From: Candidatus Omnitrophota bacterium
GTDB taxonomy: Bacteria > Omnitrophota > Gorgyraeia > Aquiviventales > Aquiviventaceae
NCBI GenBank assembly: GCA_016198915.1
Contig: JACQHS010000106.1
Coordinates: 1-7,710 of the forward strand
Direction: 5' to 3'
Length of the DNA stretch: 7,710 bases
Under the pieces are notes generated by a model. It saw only the letters and a program-made list of their open reading frames with translations. It did no database searches and was not told the DNA's origin. The position numbers were made by a program, and so were the translations under genes. Positions 1-7,201 of this stretch are shown in pieces; the stretch's first letter is position 1; each line of letters starts with the position of its first letter.

Positions 1-590
1 GCGTAGTTCAGGTTGTAGATGCGCGTCAGGGTGGGCCGGTCAAGATCCTTCAACAGCGCCTCCATCTCCGCCAGCCGGGACGGCACATCGCTGACGACGA
101 GGGTGTTGGATCCCTCATCGGCCACGACACGGCCCACGGACGACTTGAGCTGGTTGAGGACGGTCGCGGCCTGCGTGACCTTCGCGTACTGCAGGGTCCT
201 CGTGAGGCTCTTCGTGCGCTCCTGAAACTTCTGCCCGAAGAGTAGCTCGTAATCTCTGGCCATCATGACCGTCACGAGGTCGCCCTGGCGCTCATAGGCC
301 AGATCATTGGCGCCGATGATCAGCTCAAACGCTTCCCACACATTCACGTCATTGGCGAAGATCGTCACTTTGCCCGTGACGTTGCGGCCGGCGATAAAGT
401 TAATGCCGCTTTTTTGGGAGAGCAGCTTCAGGACATCCAGGATATCCACGCCCTTGAGGTCCAACGAAATCCGCTGGCTCGCCTGGCCGGCGGCTGCGGC
501 GGAGACAGGCAGCTCTTGGGCGCGCGCGTGCCCCGTCCACCCCAGCGCCAGCCCCATGATCACCCCGATGCATGCCGTTCGATTGTTCAT
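1..590 (-). CDS. gspD: GspD, T2SS outer-membrane secretin (N-terminal part, runs off window)
   Basis: Secretin of the type II secretion system, the multimeric outer-membrane channel through which folded exoproteins leave. I translated the minus strand from the ATG at 590: 196 full codons stay open to the window edge. Residues 1-24 look like a Sec signal peptide (basic start, hydrophobic core, HARA then QE). Residues about 40-110 form a secretin N0/STN domain (ISLDLKGVDILDVLKLLSQK, then a GKVTIF motif). Residues about 128-186 are an N1-type repeat ending in DEGSNTLVVSD and LLKDLDRP, typical of secretins. No lipobox is visible, so a pilotin-independent or separately piloted assembly is possible. 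The start is supported by a strong AGGGGG Shine-Dalgarno site five bases upstream, and the gene begins 13 bases after the gspC-like stop. The ring and C-terminal secretin domains are outside the window. The STN portion also resembles PilQ, so a pilus secretin is the alternative; the neighbouring gsp genes favour GspD. Confidence 0.88.
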   Translation of the reverse strand, partial: MNNRTACIGVIMGLALGWTGHARAQELPVSAAAAGQASQRISLDLKGVDILDVLKLLSQKSGINFIAGRNVTGKVTIFANDVNVWEAFELIIGANDLAYERQGDLVTVMMARDYELLFGQKFQERTKSLTRTLQYAKVTQAATVLNQLKSSVGRVVADEGSNTLVVSDVPSRLAEMEALLKDLDRPTLTRIYNLNY

Positions 591-595
591 GGCGT

Positions 596-601
596 CCCCC
601 T
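596..601 (-). promoter_or_regulatory. Shine-Dalgarno site of gspD
   Basis: AGGGGG on the minus strand, five bases before the ATG at 590. It is among the clearest ribosome binding sites in the window and fixes the gspD start, which sits in a 13-base intergenic gap. Confidence 0.75.
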
Positions 602-603
602 GG

Positions 604-1198
604 TTACAGCGTCAGATCAATTTTTTCTCCCTGCACATCCAAAATGACACGATGGTCCTGCACTTGATCCACCACCGCACCCCCGACCACCGCTTGGCCG
701 GGGGAGACGAAATAGGTTTTCTTCGTCTGCGAATCTTCAATGATCGCCTGCCCGGGGTTGCCCGCGATGATCCCCAGCAGCGTCAGACGCGAGGCGAGCA
801 GCGCCGCCGAACTGCTGGGCGCCGGGCGGGGTCCGGTGGACGCCGCTCCGGGAACGTCAGGCGACGCCGTGAACAACGGACGCGAGGCGCTCTGAGCCAG
901 TGAAGGAATCGGCGGCAGCGCCTCGGTCTGTGCCGCGGGCGTGTCGGGCGCTTCCGGTAGCGGCGGGATGGCCACGCGGGGAGGCGGCTGCACGGCCTGC
1001 ACGATCAGCAGGATGAACTCCACGACAAGCAGACAGCCCAAGCCGATGATGAGGGCCCGCGTGCCGTAGCGCAACCGCGTGCGGGTCGAGGGCCACGGGA
1101 GGCTCGGCACACTTGCCGCCGGACGCGGGGGTGCCGCGGCGTCCGCCGCCCCGGCCGGCGGACGTCCCTTGCCGCGGATCAGCTTCAGGAGTTTTTCT

Positions 1199-1215
<17 letters not shown>
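604..1215 (-). CDS. gspC: GspC-like inner-membrane protein with HR domain, no PDZ
   Basis: Probable GspC-type linker between the inner-membrane platform and the secretin. The 203-residue protein has a cytoplasmic N-terminus (about 1-50, beginning MRPLPEEKLLKLIRG), one membrane helix at about 54-74, a long Pro/Ala-rich periplasmic linker (75-140) containing SRPLF at 111-115, and a compact beta domain at about 143-203 (LTLLGIIAG, GQAIIED, VSPGQAV, DHRVILDVQGE). That pattern resembles the homology-region (HR) domain of GspC, which binds the N0 domain of GspD. It stops right after the HR domain, so the PDZ or coiled-coil C-terminus of classical GspC (usually about 270-300 residues) is absent. The gene overlaps the upstream ATPase gene by 17 bases and lies just before gspD, which fits a GspC-GspD pair. 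A GspB-like or PilP-like identity is possible, since these also have one helix and a small beta domain. Confidence 0.68.
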
Positions 1216-2292
<1,077 letters not shown>

Positions 2293-2296
2293 AATC

Positions 2297-2314
2297 ACTC
2301 TCTACCTAGAGAGT
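2297..2314. promoter_or_regulatory. Inverted repeat, probable MerR operator (8-2-8)
   Basis: On the minus strand this is ACTCTCTA, GG, TAGAGAGT, a perfect 8-bp dyad with a 2-bp centre. It covers the predicted transcription start of the merR promoter and contains the GAGAG ribosome binding sequence. Bound protein here would be expected to block transcription, and a short RNA hairpin could also mask the ribosome site. Binding by the adjacent regulator is inferred from position only. Confidence 0.6.
2298..2302 (-). promoter_or_regulatory. Ribosome binding site of merR inside the operator dyad
   Basis: GAGAG on the minus strand, five bases before the ATG at 2292. It decides in favour of this ATG over the upstream GTG at 2298, which has no suitably spaced site. 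It lies in the right arm of the 8-2-8 dyad. Confidence 0.5.
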
Positions 2315-2319
2315 AGGTA
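2303..2319. promoter_or_regulatory. Second overlapping inverted repeat (6-5-6)
   Basis: TACCTA, five bases, TAGGTA: a perfect 6-bp dyad shifted upstream relative to the 8-2-8 dyad and overlapping the -10 element. The two dyads share bases, so only one could be occupied at a time in a given register. It is a candidate regulator or polymerase-competing site. Confidence 0.5.
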
Positions 2320-2344
2320 TAACAAAAGCGCCCTTCCCTGTCAA
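2316..2344 (-). promoter_or_regulatory. Sigma-70-type promoter for merR-exeA-gspC-gspD
   Basis: Minus strand: a perfect -35 TTGACA at 2344-2339, a 17-base spacer, and the -10 hexamer TATACC at 2321-2316 preceded by TGT, an extended -10 signature. The expected start is near 2309, about 17 bases before the merR ATG. The 17-base spacer is the normal one, not the 19-20 bases of classical MerR-activated promoters, so simple repression is more likely than twist activation. The -35 begins 16 bases after the gspM stop and no terminator is visible between them. Confidence 0.72.
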
Positions 2345-2360
2345 GAAAGAACTCTAGGGG

Positions 2361-2888
2361 TTAGCGAAGACTAAGCTGTTGAATGAGGAGGTTGGCGCGT
2401 AGCTGCTGTTCTTTGGTGGGAATACTCGAAATGCGCAGCCGCTCGATGGCCACCAGCCGCGGCAGACCCAAGAGGGCGTCGAGGAAGGCGAGGAGCTTCT
2501 CCTGTGAGCCCTCCACATCCAATTCAACGTCAAGACGGCTCACCTGCCCCGGCTTGACCGGATGCGGCTTGAGATTCAGTTTCAGGCTCGATTGCCTGGA
2601 CAACGTTTCCAGATCATCCAGCAACGATCCTTCGGGTTGGCCGCCGCCCTCCATCTGAAGATGGCCGGCGAGCGCCTGATGCCGCCGCAAGACCCCCGGC
2701 TCCTGCGCGAGCAACCGGTTGACGGCTTCAAGCTTCTCCAGCTGGGTCTCGACCTGCAGGTGCAGCTCGCGGACGCGATCCCACAGCGGTTGCACGATCC
2801 AGGACACGACGGCCCACGACAAGAGCGCCATCGCGGCGATAAAGGCGAGCCGCCGCTCCCGCGGGCGAAAGGCCAGCGGTCGTTTCAT
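2361..2888 (-). CDS. gspM: GspM, T2SS inner-membrane platform protein (PilO-like)
   Basis: Inner-membrane assembly-platform protein that pairs with GspL. The 175 residues show a short basic cytoplasmic start (MKRPLAFRPRERR), one membrane helix at about 14-33, a coiled-coil stretch at about 38-75 (heptad-like Leu and Glu spacing) and a periplasmic ferredoxin-like domain at about 88-175 (SLLDDLETLSRQSSLKLNL, then LDVELDVEGS and LLAFLDALLGLPRLVAIERL). This layout is shared by GspM and PilO. The ATG is one base after the gspL stop, with AGGA eight bases upstream inside gspL, so translation is probably coupled. GspM is poorly conserved in sequence; the call rests on topology plus position directly after gspL. 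It is the last gene of the upstream run, and no gspN or gspO follows it. Confidence 0.82.
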   Translation of the reverse strand: MKRPLAFRPRERRLAFIAAMALLSWAVVSWIVQPLWDRVRELHLQVETQLEKLEAVNRLLAQEPGVLRRHQALAGHLQMEGGGQPEGSLLDDLETLSRQSSLKLNLKPHPVKPGQVSRLDVELDVEGSQEKLLAFLDALLGLPRLVAIERLRISSIPTKEQQLRANLLIQQLSLR

Positions 2889-2889
2889 C

Positions 2890-4290
2890 TCATGAATCCT
2901 GGTGACGCTGGCGCAGCAGGACTTCGAAATCGGTGCGCTCGCCGGTGGATGTCGTGCGCCGCGTCGAATATTTCAACCGCACGTCCGTCACCCCCTCGAC
3001 GCGCTCGAGCTGTTTGAGGTACTCCAGCACGGCCTGGTTCGTCGCGGCGCTGCCCCGAAGCACGAACTCCTGCTTGGGACGCTCAAACGTCACGGCTTCC
3101 AGCGCAACCGACGCCGGTGTCGTCCGAAAGACGCTGGAGAGTGTCGCGGCCAGCTGACGGCGGTCGTCCAGGACCGACGACACCAGCTGAATGGCCTGGA
3201 CGCGCTCTTTGATCTGCTTCGTCCTCGGTTCGATGTCCGCCAGCAACCGGTCGATCGTGGAGGACACCCGCCGCTGGCGGGCCATCTGCAAACTGAGCAG
3301 GCCGGCGCCCACCGCCAGCACCGCGGACAGCAGCAGGCTCACCACGGTCAGCTCGCTGACCCGTCGTCGGTGATGCACCTGCGTGCGGATCTCGGGCGGG
3401 CTCAGATTCAACAGCGTCGAGGGGTGGCTGCACGCCAGCCCGCCGGCCACGACCGGCGACAGTCCAGCGCCGGCCGCTCCCGAGACGGTCGGAAATGGCC
3501 GGACAGCGTCCACGACCGTCACCGGCAGGCCGATGCGCTGCGTCAGCTGCTCGTCCCACGGGCCGGACACGCGCAGGCCGGTCACGAGAAGCGAGCGCAC
3601 CTCCGTCCCCGGCAGTTCGTTGCGGATCGCCGCCCGGCTGCGCTCCACCTCAAACGACAACAGTGTTGCGGCTTCGCCGGACGCCTCCCACTCTTGAAGG
3701 CCCTGACCGACGCTGCGGCTGGAGAGGATACGGCTCTTGTCGATGAGGACAAGGTCTGTCCGGGTATCATCCACGTTGACCACGAGCACCGGTTCCTGCG
3801 CTTCGATGCCCCGCCGCAAGCCCTGTTGATACCACCCCAAGACGCCCCAGGAGCTCACGGTGAGCAACGTCGGGGAAAGCCCCGCCTCCTGCAGGATGGC
3901 CACATGACGATCGACGACTTCACGCTGACACGCGATGACCGCCACCGTGCTGAACCCCTCCGCTCGGGCCAGCACGTGGAAATCCATCACGGTTTGCTCT
4001 CTTGGATACGGCAGCTGGGCCTTGGCGTACAGCTCCACCATCTGGGCAAGCTCCGCCTCGTGAACGGAGGGAAACTTGACGACGCGGGTCAGGACGGCCT
4101 CGCGCGGGATCACCGCGATCACGTCGCCCGGAATCGTTTTCATCGTCTTCAACTGGGCCCGCAGCGCCTCGACCGTCTCCGAGGTGCTGATGGGACCGCT
4201 GCGGAGGGTCTGCAGCCCGCGTGCCGGTCCAGCACCCACGGCCAGACGCACTGTCGAGCGAGTCCATTCAACGACCAGGTGAGACGCCAT
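2890..4290 (-). CDS. gspL: GspL, T2SS platform protein with actin-like cytoplasmic domain
   Basis: Bitopic inner-membrane protein that recruits the GspE ATPase to the platform. In 466 residues it carries an actin-like cytoplasmic domain of the PilM/GspL type (about 3-290; VVNVDDTRTDLVLID at 170-184 resembles a phosphate-binding segment, and VAVIACQREVVDRHVAILQEAGL at 116-138 is typical of PilM), a LLNLSPPE motif at 293-300 that resembles the INLLP motif at the PilN N-terminus, one membrane helix at about 313-335, a helical linker, and a periplasmic ferredoxin-like domain (about 392-461). It therefore reads like PilM joined to PilN in one chain, as is known for GspL. It starts 30 bases after the gspK stop with no clear Shine-Dalgarno site and ends one base before gspM. 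Confidence 0.87.
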   Translation of the reverse strand: MASHLVVEWTRSTVRLAVGAGPARGLQTLRSGPISTSETVEALRAQLKTMKTIPGDVIAVIPREAVLTRVVKFPSVHEAELAQMVELYAKAQLPYPREQTVMDFHVLARAEGFSTVAVIACQREVVDRHVAILQEAGLSPTLLTVSSWGVLGWYQQGLRRGIEAQEPVLVVNVDDTRTDLVLIDKSRILSSRSVGQGLQEWEASGEAATLLSFEVERSRAAIRNELPGTEVRSLLVTGLRVSGPWDEQLTQRIGLPVTVVDAVRPFPTVSGAAGAGLSPVVAGGLACSHPSTLLNLSPPEIRTQVHHRRRVSELTVVSLLLSAVLAVGAGLLSLQMARQRRVSSTIDRLLADIEPRTKQIKERVQAIQLVSSVLDDRRQLAATLSSVFRTTPASVALEAVTFERPKQEFVLRGSAATNQAVLEYLKQLERVEGVTDVRLKYSTRRTTSTGERTDFEVLLRQRHQDS

Positions 4291-4320
4291 GGGCTATTCT
4301 CGTCGCGCACGGGTCATCGG

Positions 4321-5214
4321 TTAGAGTTCTCTCCAGGCGATAATCCGCGGGGGGCTACTGTCGGTGCTTCGCTGGATGACCGCTTCGACATGATGCTGCA
4401 CCGACGGCAGGGTTGTGCTACCCGTCGCCCTCACTAGAAAGAATTGTGAGGCAACGACGAGTCGGCTGCGTGCGTTCTGAAACTCGGTATTCGCGGGGTC
4501 AAAGGGGGGCGGGACAGCGGCATTCTCCGTCACGACATCAGGCGTGAGGCTGGCAAAGTAGTGGCCCTGCTCACGAAAAGCGACGATGGCATCCGCGAGC
4601 GTCGGCAAGCCTGCGGCCTGCAGGACGTCTCGAGTCGCGGTATTGATGTTCACCGTCAACGTCGTGGGGGCCCCGGCGGCAAAGGTCCACTGTTGCAATG
4701 CGGTGAAGATCTCATCGGTCATGTCGGGCAGGTCCCGAAGCTCCTCGAGAGCGACGACGGAGGCGTTCTTGGGATAATAGGGCGGCGTATCGACCGGGCT
4801 CTCCGCTGGACCATCGGTGCCCGTGTCGGCATAATCCACAATGGCCTCAGCCAGTTGACGCGATCCGAGCAACGGCTCCAGCTGTTCGGCGGAAGCGGCG
4901 TTGACGTTCAACTTGCGCTCTTCGTCCGTGATCACCACCGTGAGTTGGCGGCCAGAAGCCGGCGACACCGTCAGCGGCTGCGCCCACGTCTCTTCGCTCC
5001 AATCCACCTGAGGGTCGTCGGTGTCCTCTTGAATCAGCCGTTGGGCCAGAGAGACGCCGCTGCGGGCCAGCTCCCTGGCCTCATGACGGACGAGCCGATA
5101 TCGCGTCAAGCGCACTTCGGTGGAGAGGTACCGCGCGACGGCGACGGAGAGCGCGCCCAGGATGGTGACAATCCATAACGTCATCACGAGGAGGCTTCCC
5201 CGCCGGCGATTCAT
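4321..5214 (-). CDS. gspK: GspK, minor pseudopilin at the pseudopilus tip
   Basis: Large minor pseudopilin that caps the pseudopilus with GspI and GspJ. The start ATG at 5214 overlaps the gspJ stop (ATGA) and has GGAG five bases upstream. The 297-residue protein begins MNRRRG followed by SLLVMTLWIVTILGALSVAV. Cleavage after G6 would leave Met, not Glu, at mature position 5, which is the known GspK exception among pseudopilins. The globular part contains the helix-rich inserted domain expected of GspK, with two helix-hairpin-helix-like stretches: LNVNAASAEQLEPLLGSRQL and VNINTATRDVLQAAGLPTL. DYADTGTDGPAE and the following PPYYPKNASV, which resembles PYxPKN, also match the family. An in-frame ATG at 5349 exists, but its extra residues have no prepilin character and lie inside gspJ. 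Confidence 0.92.
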   Translation of the reverse strand: MNRRRGSLLVMTLWIVTILGALSVAVARYLSTEVRLTRYRLVRHEARELARSGVSLAQRLIQEDTDDPQVDWSEETWAQPLTVSPASGRQLTVVITDEERKLNVNAASAEQLEPLLGSRQLAEAIVDYADTGTDGPAESPVDTPPYYPKNASVVALEELRDLPDMTDEIFTALQQWTFAAGAPTTLTVNINTATRDVLQAAGLPTLADAIVAFREQGHYFASLTPDVVTENAAVPPPFDPANTEFQNARSRLVVASQFFLVRATGSTTLPSVQHHVEAVIQRSTDSSPPRIIAWREL

Positions 5215-5882
5215 GACGGCTCCGGAACCCGTTTGAAGCTGCCGTGCGGGATGGCCATGACCCGCGTCGTCTGCTCTGCCGCGGTCCGGCGCACCGTCAC
5301 CTCGATCAATCGGGGCAGCTCCTTCGCAAAGAGCCATTCTTCCCGCCACTCCAGCGGGGCGGACTCGTCGGCCGGCGCGTAGGCGTACCGCACGCTCAGC
5401 GCCTTGCAGTCAGGCAGGAGGAGCTCGGACACCGGCTCGCTGTGTGTGCGCGCCTCACCGACCGACTGGCTCGTCCGCCATAGACCGGTCGTGCCGTCCG
5501 ACGACTCACACGCATAGGTCACAAACCGCACCGACGGCGGCTTCACCGCGGGGGACACCGTGTACCATGCCAACGACGTCGAGGTAAACTCAGGGGGCGG
5601 CGGCTTCCCCTCTTCTGCGACGTCATAGGCATCATCCCGTGAATCGTAGACGATGCCGTTGGCGAGATCTCGCTCGAGCCGGTCCAAGGCGACGCGCTGC
5701 CGCTGGAGCGCGTCCACCCGCTGGGTCGTCTGCCGCCAGACGGTGATCCCGCCGCGCAAGTGGCCGCCGAGCCCGATGAATAAGACCGACATCATCGTCG
5801 CGGCGATGAGCAGCTCCACCAATGTGAAACCATGATTCCGAATTCCGAACTCCGAATTCCGCATTGCGTCTGTCTTTGTCAT
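5211..5882 (-). CDS. gspJ: GspJ, minor pseudopilin with repeat-derived leader
   Basis: Minor pseudopilin of the tip complex. Prepilin motif NHG then FTLVELLIAATMMSVLFIGL, with Glu at mature position 5; the rest (about 205 residues) fits GspJ, with RQRVALDRLERDLANGI after the N-terminal helix and the family-like EWLFAKELPRLIEVTVRR near the end. Start choice: the ATG at 5882 overlaps the gspI stop as ATGA, giving 223 residues and an 18-residue leader. A second ATG at 5864 would give a 12-residue leader. Neither has a good Shine-Dalgarno site, so translational coupling to gspI is likely. Most leader residues (RNSEFGIRN) come from the 7-bp tandem repeat. Pseudopilin leaders are usually about 5-8 residues, so this one looks extended by repeat DNA. 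Prepilin peptidase should remove it, so the mature protein is unaffected. Confidence 0.9.
   Translation of the reverse strand: MTKTDAMRNSEFGIRNHGFTLVELLIAATMMSVLFIGLGGHLRGGITVWRQTTQRVDALQRQRVALDRLERDLANGIVYDSRDDAYDVAEEGKPPPPEFTSTSLAWYTVSPAVKPPSVRFVTYACESSDGTTGLWRTSQSVGEARTHSEPVSELLLPDCKALSVRYAYAPADESAPLEWREEWLFAKELPRLIEVTVRRTAAEQTTRVMAIPHGSFKRVPEPS
5220..5223 (-). promoter_or_regulatory. Shine-Dalgarno site of gspK
   Basis: GGAG on the minus strand, five bases before the ATG at 5214. It supports this start over the upstream in-frame ATG at 5349. Confidence 0.55.
5835..5862. repeat. 7-bp tandem repeat ATTCCGA, 4 copies (degenerate), in gspJ leader
   Basis: Units in plus orientation: ATTCCGA, ATTCCGA, ACTCCGA, ATTCCGC, followed by a decayed ATTGC. 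It is the same unit and orientation as the array at 2034-2066. It encodes RNSEFGIRN in the GspJ leader, in the same reading frame of the repeat as the MerR tail. Two substitutions interrupt the tract, so it should be less prone to slippage than the perfect array. Confidence 0.92.
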
Positions 5883-6310
5883 GGGGAGGACCCTGGCACT
5901 AGCGTCGGCCAAACGGTCTGCACCGAATAGGTTGCTGTTGGATGGTCGCTGCGTGCGACGGACAGCGTCACACGGCTCACCTCCAGCGGCAGGTCGGGAT
6001 CCTCGAGCTCGGTGGCGCTGAGCTTCCACTGGTAGTCTTGGTACGGGTCGCCAAAGGAGCCCTCGTGCGGGCCGCGGGGTGACTTGCCGGCTTGGAGATC
6101 AACCTCCATCGTGCGCAGCGCCTGCTGGGCCAAGTCCACGAGCACGGCGTACTCTTCGACCCGCTGCAGCGCCTTCAGCTGGCTGCCGAGCGCCCTCGTG
6201 ATGAAGGTGAGTCCCACTGCGATGACCACGGCGGAGAGCACCGCTTCGACGAGGAGCACACCCCGCTCAGGGCGCCGTGGTGGAAAGCACCGGCTGGCTA
6301 GTGGCGGCAT
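5879..6310 (-). CDS. gspI: GspI, minor pseudopilin
   Basis: Minor pseudopilin that nucleates the tip complex with GspJ and GspK. The prepilin motif is PERG then VLLVEAVLSAVVIAVGLTFI, with Glu at mature position 5. The short globular domain (LVDLAQQALRTMEVDLQAGKSPRG, then QDYQWKLSATELEDPDLPLEVSRVTLSV) fits the GspI family, including the YxW-like segment and the closing beta strands. I chose the ATG at 6310, which gives 143 residues and a 17-residue leader and overlaps gspH by 44 bases. An in-frame ATG at 6376 would add 22 residues and overlap gspH by 110 bases. No good Shine-Dalgarno site precedes either, so coupling to gspH translation is likely. The mature protein begins with Val instead of the usual Met or Phe. 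It ends in the ATGA overlap with gspJ. Confidence 0.86.
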   Translation of the reverse strand: MPPLASRCFPPRRPERGVLLVEAVLSAVVIAVGLTFITRALGSQLKALQRVEEYAVLVDLAQQALRTMEVDLQAGKSPRGPHEGSFGDPYQDYQWKLSATELEDPDLPLEVSRVTLSVARSDHPTATYSVQTVWPTLVPGSSP

Positions 6311-6770
6311 CGACGGTGATGGTATAGCTAAAGGGGTGATGCACGACGCGCAGGGTGGCGGCGTCACTGGTTCCATCGGGAAAGAACGTCACCGCGTCAA
6401 CCTCAGCTCCCTCTCGTGCGAGCGTGACCGCGATGTCATTATGGATCGGGCGGCTGCGCGCGACGTGCTCCGTGAGCCACTGGCGCTGGCCATCGTCTTC
6501 GAGCTGTGCCACGCGCGCCCGCCGCTCCTCCACATTCCACACCCACACCGCGGCACGTCCCTGGATGACCGCGCGCTCGTGGGCGTAGCGGAGCAGCTGG
6601 GCCAGCGAAAACGCCGCCTGCTCGGTCTGCAGCCGCTGCGCCGTCTGCTGAAACCTGGGAACCGCTGCGGTCAGCAGCAGCCCCAGCACGACGGCAACGA
6701 GGATGACTTCGACGAGCGTAAATCCCTGGCCCGTGCGGGACGCTTCTATTTTTGCAATCGGTATGCTCAT
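6267..6770 (-). CDS. gspH: GspH, minor pseudopilin with start codon inside a hairpin
   Basis: Minor pseudopilin of the T2SS, thought to link the tip complex to the GspG shaft. The prepilin motif is GQG then FTLVEVILVAVVLGLLLTAAVP, with Glu at mature position 5. The globular part has LAQLLRYAHERAVIQGRAAVWVW after the helix and a C-terminal FFPDGTSDAATLRV, a recognised GspH feature (FxPDGxS). The 167-residue precursor has a 16-residue leader (MSIPIAKIEASRTGQG), longer than usual. Part of it (AKIEAS) is encoded by one arm of a 19-bp inverted repeat, and the start ATG lies in the loop. No Shine-Dalgarno site is evident; the arm upstream of the ATG is U-rich. No alternative start exists between this ATG and the prepilin motif, so the odd start appears real. 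The gene begins 26 bases after the gspG stop. Confidence 0.88.
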   Translation of the reverse strand: MSIPIAKIEASRTGQGFTLVEVILVAVVLGLLLTAAVPRFQQTAQRLQTEQAAFSLAQLLRYAHERAVIQGRAAVWVWNVEERRARVAQLEDDGQRQWLTEHVARSRPIHNDIAVTLAREGAEVDAVTFFPDGTSDAATLRVVHHPFSYTITVDAATSQPVLSTTAP

Positions 6771-6790
6771 GGCAAAAATAGAAGTGTCCC
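6737..6790. repeat. 19-bp inverted repeat (REP-like hairpin) around the gspH start
   Basis: Left arm 6737-6755 is GGGACGCTTCTATTTTTGC. The right arm 6772-6790 is its reverse complement with one mismatch (6742 against 6785). The 16-base centre contains the gspH ATG. In minus-strand RNA the mismatch is A-C, whereas in plus-strand RNA it would be a G-U wobble. The GGGAC ends and AT-rich core resemble short palindromic repeats linked to REP-associated transposases, but no transposase gene is in the window. It is not a simple terminator: neither side has a U-run directly after the stem. Confidence 0.88.
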
Positions 6791-6796
6791 GTGAAG

Positions 6797-7201
6797 TTAA
6801 TCCCAGTTCGTCACGTCATCATTCCCCGGCTGGCCATCCGAGCCGAGCGACCACAGGTCGTAATCCTGATTGTGCTGGGATTCGCGGGCGTAGCTGTAGG
6901 GCCGTCCCCAGGGATCGCTCGGCAATCCTTTCTTCAAGTACGGACCGTTCCATTGAACTCCCGAGCCGAGATCTGATGGGGCTTCCCGGCTGGCTAATGC
7001 TTCAAGACTCGAGGGGTAGCTGCCCATGTCCAGCTCGTAGAGTTCGAGCGCTAACCCGACCGACGCCAGATCCGCCTCGGCGCGGGCGATCTTCGCCTGC
7101 TCGGTGCGGCCCGCCAGCCTGGGGATCACCATCGCCGCCAGCGTCGCGATGATGATGACGACCAGCATCATTTCCACTAGCGTAAAGCCACGGCGTTTCA
7201 T
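6797..7201 (-). CDS. gspG: GspG, major pseudopilin
   Basis: Main subunit of the periplasmic pseudopilus, which pushes substrates through the secretin. The 134-residue precursor starts MKRRG then FTLVEMMLVVIIIATLAAMV, a canonical prepilin peptidase site with Glu at mature position 5. The C-terminal core shows the GspG signature: WNGPYLKKGLPSDPWGRPY followed by YDLWSLGSDGQPGNDDVTNW, the loop that binds structural calcium in known GspG proteins. Length is normal for the family. Its ATG overlaps the gspF stop as ATGA with no strong Shine-Dalgarno site, so it is probably translationally coupled. Unlike gspH and gspJ it has an ordinary five-residue leader free of repeat sequence. The family match is very clear. 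Confidence 0.97.
   Translation of the reverse strand: MKRRGFTLVEMMLVVIIIATLAAMVIPRLAGRTEQAKIARAEADLASVGLALELYELDMGSYPSSLEALASREAPSDLGSGVQWNGPYLKKGLPSDPWGRPYSYARESQHNQDYDLWSLGSDGQPGNDDVTNWD

Noticed and set aside
307..903. Plus-strand open frame of 198 codons opposite the starts of gspD and gspC
   Set aside because: The minus strand carries a signal peptide, secretin N domain and GspC-type domain with good start sites; the plus-strand product has no domain.
2296..2298. GTG start for merR two codons upstream
   Set aside because: The only plausible ribosome site, GAGAG, is adjacent to this codon rather than spaced from it, while it is five bases from the ATG at 2292.
2316..2344. Classical MerR activator promoter with long spacer
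   Set aside because: The spacer between -35 and -10 is 17 bases and the dyads lie at the -10 and start point, not within the spacer.
2902..4437. Long plus-strand open frame of 511 codons opposite gspL and the end of gspK
   Set aside because: It is antisense to a clear gspL, is rich in Arg, His and Gln with no recognisable domain, and is explained by the GC-rich codon pattern of the real gene.
5883..6029. Longer gspJ start at 6029
   Set aside because: The extension lies entirely within gspI and places the prepilin motif far from the N-terminus.
6311..6376. Longer gspI start at 6376
   Set aside because: It would give a 39-residue leader and a 110-base overlap with gspH, without a ribosome site; the ATG at 6310 gives a more plausible leader.
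6737..6790. Rho-independent terminator between gspG and gspH
   Set aside because: The T-rich part is inside the stem and no U-run follows it on either strand; the gspH reading frame also runs through it.
6084..6794. Plus-strand open frame of 236 codons opposite gspI and gspH
   Set aside because: Antisense to well-recognised pseudopilin genes, with low-complexity composition.
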